A stretch of 52,211 nt of DNA from an uncultured Bacteroidales bacterium (GTDB taxonomy: Bacteria > Bacteroidota > Bacteroidia > Bacteroidales > Coprobacteraceae): the NCBI GenBank assembly GCA_949297285.1, contig CASFRL010000051.1, positions 1 to 52,211 of the forward strand, in the 5' to 3' direction. How positions within the stretch are numbered: position 1 is the stretch's first letter; every line of letters begins with the position of its first letter. Positions 9,715 through 18,188 of the stretch are shown here, in pieces. The notes under the pieces were generated by a model. That model did no database searches. It was not told the origin of the DNA and saw only the letters and a program-made list of their open reading frames with translations. The translations under genes were made by a program, and so were the position numbers.

Positions 9715-9846
9715 GATACAAGATTTATATTAACGTTTATGTAATCAAATGCCAATATTGAAAATTTCAGTGATCAGCCCTTCCTATTTAAGTTTATCAT
9801 ACTCATTCACAGAATATAAACAGAGTTTAAAGGCATTCACTGAAAA

Positions 9847-9854
9847 CAAAGTTA
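9847..9854 (-). promoter_or_regulatory. -7 promoter element for the distal PL8 gene
   Basis: On the minus strand this reads TAACTTTG, a match to TAnnTTTG, about 130 bp upstream of the ATG at 9714. No convincing -33 TTTG is seen. The 361-bp interval 9715-10075 otherwise holds only the terminator at its right end and no ORF or RNA gene that I recognise. Confidence 0.45.
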
Positions 9855-9998
9855 AAGAAATATTTTTTATGACAGATGAATCCTATAAGATTCTTTCTTA
9901 ATGTAATAATGACAAACATATCATAGTCTAAAAGAATGAAAAATCATATCCATAGCCTTTTTTATAATTCAAGAAACCGCTAACTATATAATATATTT

Positions 9999-10043
9999 CA
10001 AAAAGCCGTGTATCAATAGATTTTTTATTGATACACGGCTTAG
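9999..10043 (-). terminator. Intrinsic terminator ending the main PUL operon
   Basis: A perfect 16-bp stem has arms at 10003-10018 (AAGCCGTGTATCAATA) and 10026-10041, with a 7-nt loop. On the minus strand it is followed by five Ts. It separates the FAD oxidoreductase gene from the distal PL8 gene. Confidence 0.88.
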
Positions 10044-10075
10044 GTTTATTCAAAAATCATAAGGATCAAATTATT

Positions 10076-11500
10076 TTATTGAATATTTTGCCCTTCCTCT
10101 TTCAAACGTTTACGCAATAACGCTACATCAATTGCATGGACATCGGGTTTTCCAGAACGAGCAGCCAACGCTCCAGCCAAACCGGCAGCTTCTCCTGTTA
10201 CCAAACAGGCTGGCATAACCCGCAAACTGCCAAAAGCATATTCATCGGTCGATATACAACGTCCTGCGACTAATACATTTTTCAATTTCTTGGGTGTAAG
10301 GCAGCGATACGGAATGCCATGAGACTCTCCTTTTGAATAACGAGGGTAACGTTTTCTGTTTTTCTTTTTATGGACATCGATATAATAACAATTCCGTCCA
10401 ATTTCATCATCAAAAGATCGCCGTGCCAACCAATCATCTATCGTAAAAAGATAATCCCCCACTATGCGGCGGCTCTCTCTCAATCCTAACAGTGATCCTG
10501 TTGCCGAAAGATAGGATTCGCCAAAAATCTCGGGGGCAAACTCATGTAACCCTTCATCCATTTGTTTTACCAATTGTCGCCCTCGCATCATAGCATCCGA
10601 AAGGTCCATCGGATCGGTACTGTTCACCTGTATATGTCCTGCATTAAACATCAAGAAAGAGGGAGCCGACATTTTTACATTAAAATGGGAATCCGGGATT
10701 AATGGATATTTACCCGAGGCTAAAATTTTATGAATCGGACTTTGCGGCTTTGCACCTTCTATTGTATAACGGGCTTTATGATAATTTTGCTGATTTACAT
10801 TTGCCATAGAAAAACAAAGCGTTGCAGATTGTACTGTATTCGAATCATCTCCATGTAAAAATTCTGCTCCTGCCCAAGCTGCCATATCACCATCGCCAGT
10901 ACAATCAATATAGACTTTCGCTTTATATGCTGTTAATCCAGCTTTATTCGATACGATAATCGAATCTATCGTTTCATCATTTTTCATCTCCACAGCAGAT
11001 AATTGCGTAAATAACAATACCGAAGCTCCTGAATTCAAAACCATTTCATCATATACCCTCTTTAATTGTTCTGTATTTATAGGCAACCAATTATAGCTAT
11101 CTTCCGGTACATGTGGAACACCTTTCTTCGCCGCTCTCATCACTTTCTCTGCCAATCCGTTGTAAATAATCTTTTCTCCATCCGTAAAAGGGCACCAAGC
11201 GTTCATTAATCCGGCTGTTCCCATACCTCCTAACATCCCCGTAGATTCGATCAAAAGAGTTTTTGCGCCTTCTCTTGCAGCAGCAATAGCTGCAGTGCAC
11301 CCCGAAGGGCCTCCTCCAACAACAATCACATCCCAACCTTCGGATACGGGGACAGCTCTTTTCTTTAAAGAGATTTTGCCTTTTACGGGGTTAGAATCGG
11401 CAGGTACTCCGGCCGATACAGACGTGATACCCGATGCTGCAACTCCCATAATACCTAATTGTTTTACAAAATCTCGACGTGATATTTTGTTCTTTTCCAT
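10076..11500 (-). CDS. Tat-exported FAD-dependent oxidoreductase (FAD_oxidored family)
   Basis: 474 residues. The N-terminus SRRDFVKQLG followed by a hydrophobic stretch ending near SVSAG is a twin-arginine signal, predicting export of a folded, cofactor-loaded enzyme. Residues ~55-90 hold the FAD-binding Rossmann motif VVGGGPSGCTAAIAAAREG followed by LLIES. IDCTGDGDMAAWAG and the C-terminal VAGRCISTDEYAFGSLRV ... GEAAGLAGALAA complete the PF12831-type FAD fold. The substrate is unknown; in this setting a sugar or uronate hydroxyl is a reasonable guess, but nothing in the sequence proves it. It is the last gene before a strong terminator, 18 bp after the esterase gene, and so belongs to the PUL operon. 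Confidence 0.85.
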   Translation of the reverse strand: MEKNKISRRDFVKQLGIMGVAASGITSVSAGVPADSNPVKGKISLKKRAVPVSEGWDVIVVGGGPSGCTAAIAAAREGAKTLLIESTGMLGGMGTAGLMNAWCPFTDGEKIIYNGLAEKVMRAAKKGVPHVPEDSYNWLPINTEQLKRVYDEMVLNSGASVLLFTQLSAVEMKNDETIDSIIVSNKAGLTAYKAKVYIDCTGDGDMAAWAGAEFLHGDDSNTVQSATLCFSMANVNQQNYHKARYTIEGAKPQSPIHKILASGKYPLIPDSHFNVKMSAPSFLMFNAGHIQVNSTDPMDLSDAMMRGRQLVKQMDEGLHEFAPEIFGESYLSATGSLLGLRESRRIVGDYLFTIDDWLARRSFDDEIGRNCYYIDVHKKKNRKRYPRYSKGESHGIPYRCLTPKKLKNVLVAGRCISTDEYAFGSLRVMPACLVTGEAAGLAGALAARSGKPDVHAIDVALLRKRLKEEGQNIQ

Positions 11501-11518
11501 ATCATTTTTTACATTAAA

Positions 11519-12925
11519 TTATTCGACAATCCAATCATCTGTACGGAACGACGGTACTGGAATACCTTCAGTACTATATAATTCTCCTTTAATCCAACTT
11601 TTAAATCCATAACGCGCCGCTATCGGTTCTTTCACTTGATCACTCCACACAACAATACCTTTTTGTCTATCAATTTCGGCATTCGCAGGATAAAATACTT
11701 TATCTTCTCCTGCTACTTCAAAAAGTGTAATAGGTTTATTATAAGACGTTAACCCATTGGGAGCATTTTCAAAGAAAATCCGCATTTTCCCATCTTTTAC
11801 AGTAAAAGATTTATATTTAGGGAAATCACAAGCTAAGGCAGTCTTTCCATAGGTTTTATTCATTGCCCAATAAATCAACCGTTTCGCTACAGTAAGTTTA
11901 TCGGATGGATGAATACATTTTTCAATCCCAGCATCTACAATAACAGCCATACCGCTATATGGGATCTTTTCCGATGCTTTCAACTGAGCTTCACGCAACA
12001 ATGCTCCATTTCCGTTAGGATATTCATATGGAGCAACTTGAACATAATAAAAAGGTAGTTTATCATTACCCCACGCTTTACGCCAATCCTTCACCATTTC
12101 AGGGAGCAGTTCACTATATAAATCAGGATCTCCGATATTCGATTCTCCTTGATACCATAAAAAACCTCGTATTCCAAAACCGGCAATCGGTGCAATCATT
12201 CCGTTATATAGAGAAGACGGAGCTCTACGATGTACCTTAAAAGCACGGAAATCATTTGGGACAGGAATATCCATTGATTCCAAACATTCTCTACTCATCC
12301 ATGGCTGTATCGCTGATCCGCCCCAAGATGTTTCGATCATTCCTACCGGGACATTAAGTTGATCTTGTAACATTTTTGCGAACAGATATCCGACAAGACT
12401 AAAATAGCGAATAGAAACAGATGATGCAGATTTCCACTGTCCTTTACAAGTATCCTGTGGTGATAGCTGCGCATTCCGGGCTACGCGAATCAACCGGATT
12501 TGGTCATTCTCGGCATTCAACAAAATATCATTTGCCAATAAAACAGGTTGGTTCAAACTACCCCGAACGGTCATTTCCATATTGGACTGTCCGGCACACA
12601 TCCAGACTTCACCTGATAAGATATTTTGTATTTTTATTTTACCAGATTTACTTTTACACTGGATAAAAAATGGTCCTCCTGCATCAGGGGTTTCTATATT
12701 AACTTTCCACTTCCCCTCAGAATCGCATTTAGTTTTATACTTTTGTTTCGACCACGAACCTTGTACTTCCACTTCTGCCAAAGGCTTATCCTCTCCCCAT
12801 ATCGGTATCACGGCATTTCTCTGAATGACCATATTATCAGAGAATAACGACGAAAGTTTCAGCTCTGCACGAGAAACTGAAAATGTTATAATATTAATTA
12901 TACAAAATAAAATCAATCGATTCAT
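11519..12925 (-). CDS. Sialate O-acetylesterase-like SGNH carbohydrate esterase
   Basis: 468 residues with a cleavable signal peptide (about 20 residues, ending SRA). Family landmarks are the nucleophile motif AGQSNME, the WGGSAIQPW block, FLWYQGESN, and a C-terminal catalytic His in IHPSDK after VDAG. These define the sialate O-acetylesterase/DUF303 group of SGNH hydrolases, which remove acetyl groups from sugars. Many PUL members act on acetylated plant or microbial glycans rather than sialic acid, so the family name should not be read as the substrate. No sialidase or sialic acid catabolism gene is nearby. It lies between a PL8 lyase and the FAD oxidoreductase in one operon, suggesting that the target polymer carries O-acetyl groups. 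Confidence 0.88.
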   Translation of the reverse strand: MNRLILFCIINIITFSVSRAELKLSSLFSDNMVIQRNAVIPIWGEDKPLAEVEVQGSWSKQKYKTKCDSEGKWKVNIETPDAGGPFFIQCKSKSGKIKIQNILSGEVWMCAGQSNMEMTVRGSLNQPVLLANDILLNAENDQIRLIRVARNAQLSPQDTCKGQWKSASSVSIRYFSLVGYLFAKMLQDQLNVPVGMIETSWGGSAIQPWMSRECLESMDIPVPNDFRAFKVHRRAPSSLYNGMIAPIAGFGIRGFLWYQGESNIGDPDLYSELLPEMVKDWRKAWGNDKLPFYYVQVAPYEYPNGNGALLREAQLKASEKIPYSGMAVIVDAGIEKCIHPSDKLTVAKRLIYWAMNKTYGKTALACDFPKYKSFTVKDGKMRIFFENAPNGLTSYNKPITLFEVAGEDKVFYPANAEIDRQKGIVVWSDQVKEPIAARYGFKSWIKGELYSTEGIPVPSFRTDDWIVE

Positions 12926-12954
12926 ACATTTCTTGCTTTACAATAGTTGTATCA

Positions 12955-15600
12955 TCACAAATACTTTTTACAAATAATTCTATCGGGTAAGATCAATGAA
13001 ACAAGATAGCATCCAGATGAAAAAGATATCAACGGGAAATCATAATCTTTCGTTCCTTGTATAAGGGATAATTTATATTCGGCAAATAATGTTCCATCAA
13101 TCCCTGTTATTCTTAATAGTGCATCTTGCTTTTTCGTTGAATAGACAGAAAAATTTATATGTCCATCTTTTTGCATATATTTCAAGTCAAACATTACCGA
13201 ATCTTTCTGTGTTGGTTCTATTGCCAAAATGTTTTTTTTTTGAAAAATAACATTTAATCCTTGTCCCAATAATCCATTTACATTGCATTTCAAGACCAAT
13301 GGATCATAAGAAACGACTGTAATTTGTTCATCTTTCTTAATAACCGCACTTGCTGCTAAAGAAGGCAATTGCAACACAATCTCTCCTGTATTCAACATTG
13401 TCGGATCTGAAAGTGAAATTTCAATTTCGTTTTCTCTCTCATGAACCATAACTGAAGCTTTTTTATCACAATACAAAAAAGGGATTCCATTGATAGAGAC
13501 GGATTGAGAGGCCGAGTTATTCCAAAAATTAGCGCCAACTATACCCAATGTTTTTTCCCTAACTGCCTGTATGGAAGCCGTATTGCTCAACACCTCGATA
13601 TCAGGATTTAAACTATAACTTTTCAATTGCGTTGTGGTACAAGACGGAATAAGGACATAAGCATAACGATTATCTTCAGAATTAGCATCGACAGAATTAT
13701 TTCCCTGTTCTTTCCACAAGGTTAAATAATAATCTTTCTGTATTGTTGTGCTCCCTGCATCATTCACATCCCGCCACGAACCGGATTGCTGCTGTCGAAT
13801 GGCTTTCAGAGTTGTAGGTTCAGGGAAATAATAACCTATTTCCATTCCAGAATATTTTCCGGACAAATGTGCCCACGTTACATTTTCCAAAGTTAATGGG
13901 GCAACATCTGATCCAAATAGAGCTTCTTGTTGCTCTCCATCTACGGTAAAAACATTTCGATTATCCGATACCAGTTTCCGTTGATCTATATAAGTATTCA
14001 CATTTACATGACTATCGTTTGTTATACCCGCTCCTAATGCTACAACTTCGTCATCAAACATGAACCACGATTTTTTAGCACACACAATAGGATCTTTCGA
14101 GTTATAGTTCATTCCCGAACATCCATATTTTTTTGAAATACCGACTCCTCCTACCCATGACTTGTCTGATAAAGTCTTTGCTTTTGCAGTAGTATTTTCT
14201 GCCACAGTTGTACCAGATATACGATATGGATTTACAGTAGCCCAGAAATTTCCTTCATAATGATTCTGATCTAAAGTATATAGATAAACCGCGCCATCAG
14301 CATTATGCCAACCTCTAATATTTTCCCGATTAGTATTTTCATAATTATATATACGGGAAGAATACATAGATATTCCCACGGCATAAGTCGGACGGTGTTG
14401 CACGGCTCTGTCCATACAAGGAAACTGATGATAAATTTCATAAGTATCTCGAAGTGGAATATCGTCGTTCTCAATTAATGCTTTTGTTTCTTTAATGGCT
14501 CGGATAGAATTCATGTAAGCATAATAATCAGAGAAAGTTTTATCTGAGACCAGCCAATCTTTTACCAAAGACGCAATTTTTAATGAGTTCTCAGGAGAAA
14601 CTAAATGTTGTACCCGCATCAATATCTGTACCAACGAACGGCCCTTTTTATGATCTGTTGCAGCAGAACGCGCAATCTCTCGCCCACGTACCATAGACAT
14701 CATTCCTCCACGAAATACAAGAGGCTCAAATGCATTCTGTACCCATTCGAAAACAATAGTTTTATCCTCTTCTGAGAAATCGGCAGATGATCCATGATAC
14801 AACGCCATCAAATCGGCCAAAGAGGATAATAAGGAAATCCCATATCCTCCATTATAAGGATGACGATCATGTTGTATAAAAGAGCCATCTTTATAAAATC
14901 CATCTCCTTCCGAGACATATTCAAATAAAGGCTCCAAACTATTACGGGCATAAATGACTTCGGTTTCATTGCCAGAAATAATGCCTCGTATGGCTATAAC
15001 TGTCGCTACCCAAGCCAAATTAGCTCCCGTATAATCACCCACATCCGGACAAAAATGGGATATTGGCAGCAAATATTTATTTCGCAAATCGGAAGATATC
15101 TCTTCATACATCAAAATAATAATATTATTTAATCTGAGAGGAGCACCTATTTTATAATCCCACCAGTTTTGTCCCGAATCGTTCGTTGTCTCATTATACT
15201 GATTCACATATAGCCATTCCAAAGCTGAAAGTATATCCGATCTCAACGTTGCATCTTTGTACAAAGAGGATCCTTCAAGATTATAAGCCAAAGCCATACT
15301 CTCTAATCGGCTATAAGACTCCGTTATATCGGCAGATGTGCTATAAGAAAGATCACTCCATAATTGCGATCTATCCGCCTCTTTTTTCATAGCATCCCAT
15401 TGTTTTTGCCCTGTCGAGGTTAGACTAACAATTTTAGTTTCAATCTCCGTTATTTCCGAATCGTAAGGATAACCTGTCAATTCGTTATACCAATTGAGAC
15501 GCAAACTATTTAAATCTAAAGACCACATCGAAAACGGGAAACAGAAAAAAAGAAATAATAAATTCAGACCTTTTTTCATTATGGAACTTTGAATTTTCAT
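12955..15600 (-). CDS. Polysaccharide lyase family 8 with T9SS-type C-terminal tail
   Basis: 881 residues. The PL8 catalytic set is intact: Asn194 in TGANLAW, His244 and Tyr253 in QHDRHPYNGGYG, and Arg307 in RGREIAR. Spacings (50, 9 and 63) match characterised hyaluronate/chondroitin lyases, and cleft aromatics appear in QNWWDYKIG. The central domain and the C-terminal beta-sandwich follow. The last ~75 residues (LLRITGIDGTLFAEYKL ... SGCYLVSL ... CKKYL) resemble a type A T9SS sorting domain, implying secretion to or anchoring at the cell surface. The N-terminal signal has a Cys but no acceptable lipobox. The start at 15600 has AAAGG a few bases upstream; an internal ATG at 15579 would also give a good signal peptide. 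It sits 10 bp after the DUF5017 gene and is probably the surface endolyase. Hyaluronan, chondroitin or xanthan-type substrates cannot be separated by eye. Confidence 0.9.
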   Translation of the reverse strand: MKIQSSIMKKGLNLLFLFFCFPFSMWSLDLNSLRLNWYNELTGYPYDSEITEIETKIVSLTSTGQKQWDAMKKEADRSQLWSDLSYSTSADITESYSRLESMALAYNLEGSSLYKDATLRSDILSALEWLYVNQYNETTNDSGQNWWDYKIGAPLRLNNIIILMYEEISSDLRNKYLLPISHFCPDVGDYTGANLAWVATVIAIRGIISGNETEVIYARNSLEPLFEYVSEGDGFYKDGSFIQHDRHPYNGGYGISLLSSLADLMALYHGSSADFSEEDKTIVFEWVQNAFEPLVFRGGMMSMVRGREIARSAATDHKKGRSLVQILMRVQHLVSPENSLKIASLVKDWLVSDKTFSDYYAYMNSIRAIKETKALIENDDIPLRDTYEIYHQFPCMDRAVQHRPTYAVGISMYSSRIYNYENTNRENIRGWHNADGAVYLYTLDQNHYEGNFWATVNPYRISGTTVAENTTAKAKTLSDKSWVGGVGISKKYGCSGMNYNSKDPIVCAKKSWFMFDDEVVALGAGITNDSHVNVNTYIDQRKLVSDNRNVFTVDGEQQEALFGSDVAPLTLENVTWAHLSGKYSGMEIGYYFPEPTTLKAIRQQQSGSWRDVNDAGSTTIQKDYYLTLWKEQGNNSVDANSEDNRYAYVLIPSCTTTQLKSYSLNPDIEVLSNTASIQAVREKTLGIVGANFWNNSASQSVSINGIPFLYCDKKASVMVHERENEIEISLSDPTMLNTGEIVLQLPSLAASAVIKKDEQITVVSYDPLVLKCNVNGLLGQGLNVIFQKKNILAIEPTQKDSVMFDLKYMQKDGHINFSVYSTKKQDALLRITGIDGTLFAEYKLSLIQGTKDYDFPLISFSSGCYLVSLILPDRIICKKYL

Positions 15601-15610
15601 AATTACCTTT

Positions 15611-16567
15611 TTAAGATTCTACTTCAATCTCCACTTCTCGAACAACAGACTGTGAATGGTCGATATTAGCATTAGTCGCAACAAAAGTTACTTTATATTT
15701 TCCCGGTTCTTTATAAATATATTTATATTCAGACAGGCGTTCTTCAGTCATCCCCTTCAAAGGTGTAGGCCGGTCAGGACCCAAATCTATTTGAGATTGA
15801 CGGGTCAAAGGCTTTGTTATCATCCAATTCTCACTGCCTTCCTGAGATGTAGTTCCTGCAGGGCCAAGTAATGTTATAACCGACAAAATCGTAGAACGAC
15901 AAGCCCCCCCAATTCCTGCATCAACTAAAGAAAAGCCAGCCGACGATATATCTGCAATAACTTGCTCCCCGAATAAGTTTGTTTCTGTCGATAGTTGAAA
16001 TCCTCGAACATACCATGTACGGCATGCTCCGGCTATTGCAGTAGGTTGATTAACATAACGCAAACCTATATAAACCGGAGTTCCTTCTTCCATAAATTCA
16101 TTCATATTCAACACTCCCGAATCAATATAAGAGCCATTCGTATTTCCGGTTGCAATTGTAAACCGATCGGTTATATCTGTCCATGTTGCGGCTTTTACAT
16201 GAGAAATATCGGAATAGTCTCCATTAAAATCGGTCGAGATCAATATCGAAAAATGATCTTCCTGAGAACCATATTTTGTTGCGGTACTGAAAGAAAGACT
16301 ATAATCTCCACTTTCCAAGATACGATGATCTTTACAACTATATTCACTATATAATTCACCTGTAAAAACAGATATAATATCAGGATCTCCGGTAAATGAA
16401 AATACAGCTTGCTCACCAGCTTTTATTTTCGGTGTAAGCAATGTTACCGTAAAATCTTCTACATCACCACTTAATTCTACCTTAGGATCACAAGAGGTCA
16501 TTCCCAATAGCCCCCAAATCAACAATCCTAAACTCATTAAGACTTTATATAATTTATTTCGATTCAT
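15611..16567 (-). CDS. DUF5017 lipoprotein, putative surface glycan-binding protein
   Basis: About 318 residues from the ATG at 16567; upstream in-frame ATGs at 16573 and 16585 would overlap the susD stop. The signal peptide ends in LLGMTSC, a lipobox. An N-terminal PKD/Ig-like part (AGEQAVFSFTGDPDIISVFTGE) is followed by a jelly-roll-like DUF5017 region and a C-terminal beta strand set ending in a second PKD-like phrase (EPGKYKVTFVATN). DUF5017 proteins usually occupy the slot directly after SusD in PULs, where surface glycan-binding proteins (SGBPs) are encoded; that is family-level knowledge. The expected role is capture of the polysaccharide at the outer membrane beside SusCD. Ligand-binding residues are not identifiable here. 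Confidence 0.82.
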   Translation of the reverse strand: MNRNKLYKVLMSLGLLIWGLLGMTSCDPKVELSGDVEDFTVTLLTPKIKAGEQAVFSFTGDPDIISVFTGELYSEYSCKDHRILESGDYSLSFSTATKYGSQEDHFSILISTDFNGDYSDISHVKAATWTDITDRFTIATGNTNGSYIDSGVLNMNEFMEEGTPVYIGLRYVNQPTAIAGACRTWYVRGFQLSTETNLFGEQVIADISSAGFSLVDAGIGGACRSTILSVITLLGPAGTTSQEGSENWMITKPLTRQSQIDLGPDRPTPLKGMTEERLSEYKYIYKEPGKYKVTFVATNANIDHSQSVVREVEIEVES

Positions 16568-16578
16568 AATCATACTTA

Positions 16579-18168
16579 TTACCATTGAGGATTTTGTGTC
16601 AATTTTTTATTCAAAATCATTTCTCGTGCCGGAATAGGGAACAAAAGATGACGCTGTGAAATATTTCGGAAAGCCAATGAGAAAAATTGTCCGCTATATT
16701 CCATATCAAGCAAATTTTCTATATTCTTCATATTTTCTATCAATTTCCCCCAGCGAATAAGATCTTGTTTCCGCAAAGCTTCGAAACATAACTCTCGAGA
16801 ACGTTCATTCATAATCTCCTCTTGAAAAGTCTTTTCATTCAAACCCGTCAAATCACAGGCTTCCGGCTGCAATAAATCGGTTTTTCCATTGGCATCCAAC
16901 AAACCGAAAGCTCGACGACGCACAAGATTAATAGCATTATAAGCTTCTTGTGTAGGGCCATGATTTACGGCATTATCAGCTTCGGCAAACATCAATAATA
17001 CATCGGAATAACGCAATAAAGGGAAATTTTGAGAAGTAGCATTGTTCGCTCTTGGATAAACAGTTTCATATTCTCGGCGCCATTTTCCACAGTAACGTTT
17101 CCAAGCATTGTATCCTTCTGCTTCCGGACGGACGATATGGGAACCGTCTTTATCATACGTATAAGGAGCTATGGCCCAATCTCGACGTAAGTCTCCGACT
17201 TCATACAGGCGATAAAGATACGATGTGGCACTGATATGCCCATAAGCTAACCCTATTACTTCACTATCACTGCGTAATCCTAACCATGCACCTACACGTC
17301 CGGTTTCACGATAAGAGTCCTGAGCATTACCCCAGAATTCGACTTCCCAAATGCTCTCTTTTATGTCATATTTATCTTGTGCATAATTGATGAACACCTG
17401 ACTATAATCTTGTAATAATCGATGACCCGATTCGGTATCGTCCATTACCTTTTTTGCCCATGACCGAGCTTCTGCATAGCGACTCTCGTCATTCAAAGGG
17501 TTTCCTGCCATACGCAAGCACACTCGAGATAAAATCCCACGTACTGCAGATTTTGTAACCCGACCTCCAAAACCGGCTTCTGTAGCTGACTGAACTAACC
17601 CTTCCGCAGTTTCCATATCCCCAAGAATCTGTTCGTAAACTTTTTTAGAAGAAGTCCGCTCTATTTCTTTATTTTTTAAATCAATCGTAGGTTGCAATAT
17701 CAAAGGAACATCTCCCCAATGTTGTACTAAAATAAAATAATAATAGGCTCTCAAAAAAAGCGTTTCACCTTTTATTCTCTTTGACAAATCAGGATCGATA
17801 GACGGATTTCTTTCGAGACTTGCCAAAACCAAGTTTGCCCGGTTAATCCCATCATACAAAATTTTCCATAACCCTTGTACGATATTATCGGAAGTAGAAA
17901 AGTTATAAACCTGAGGGCCCTCTATTACTTCCTCCCGATTAAAATAACCTTCATCGGCTTCATTCCCCATGCGACAAATATATTGTTGTCCATAAAATGC
18001 CGTATTTCCTAAAACATCATAAACTCCGGCCAACGCATATTCAAATTGATTATCAGTCTCATAATAAGTCAATGACAAAAAATCATCCGGCTCTGTATCC
18101 AGGAAATCTGCACATGCTGACAGCAAAATAGGGAAGAAAGCCGCAAAAATATAATATTTGTACTTCAT
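16579..18168 (-). CDS. SusD/RagB family glycan-binding lipoprotein
   Basis: 529 residues with a lipobox (ILLSAC) and the typical SusD N-terminus CADFLDTEPDDF. TPR-like helices follow (LFLRAYYYFILVQHWGDVPL, the classic RagB motif) and the C-terminal block ends ...LLFPIPAREMILNKKLTQNPQW, also diagnostic. SusD proteins form the lid on the SusC barrel and hand oligosaccharides to it at the cell surface. The gene starts 20 bp after susC. No truncation is seen. Confidence 0.97.
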   Translation of the reverse strand: MKYKYYIFAAFFPILLSACADFLDTEPDDFLSLTYYETDNQFEYALAGVYDVLGNTAFYGQQYICRMGNEADEGYFNREEVIEGPQVYNFSTSDNIVQGLWKILYDGINRANLVLASLERNPSIDPDLSKRIKGETLFLRAYYYFILVQHWGDVPLILQPTIDLKNKEIERTSSKKVYEQILGDMETAEGLVQSATEAGFGGRVTKSAVRGILSRVCLRMAGNPLNDESRYAEARSWAKKVMDDTESGHRLLQDYSQVFINYAQDKYDIKESIWEVEFWGNAQDSYRETGRVGAWLGLRSDSEVIGLAYGHISATSYLYRLYEVGDLRRDWAIAPYTYDKDGSHIVRPEAEGYNAWKRYCGKWRREYETVYPRANNATSQNFPLLRYSDVLLMFAEADNAVNHGPTQEAYNAINLVRRRAFGLLDANGKTDLLQPEACDLTGLNEKTFQEEIMNERSRELCFEALRKQDLIRWGKLIENMKNIENLLDMEYSGQFFSLAFRNISQRHLLFPIPAREMILNKKLTQNPQW

Positions 18169-18188
18169 ATCATTTCAAATTTAAATTA

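Noticed and set aside
9715..9998. Possible small gene or RNA in the gap before the distal PL8
   Set aside because: No open frame with a start and coding character, no tRNA-like fold and no strong hairpin beyond the terminator at the right end.
11519..12925. Evidence for sialic acid catabolism from the sialate esterase name
   Set aside because: No sialidase, neuraminate lyase or epimerase is present; the SGNH family is widely used on other acetylated sugars.
15520..15600. Cysteine near the N-terminus of the 881-residue PL8 as a lipidation site
   Set aside because: The residues before the Cys (LFFC) do not form a lipobox; a C-terminal sorting tail explains surface location better.
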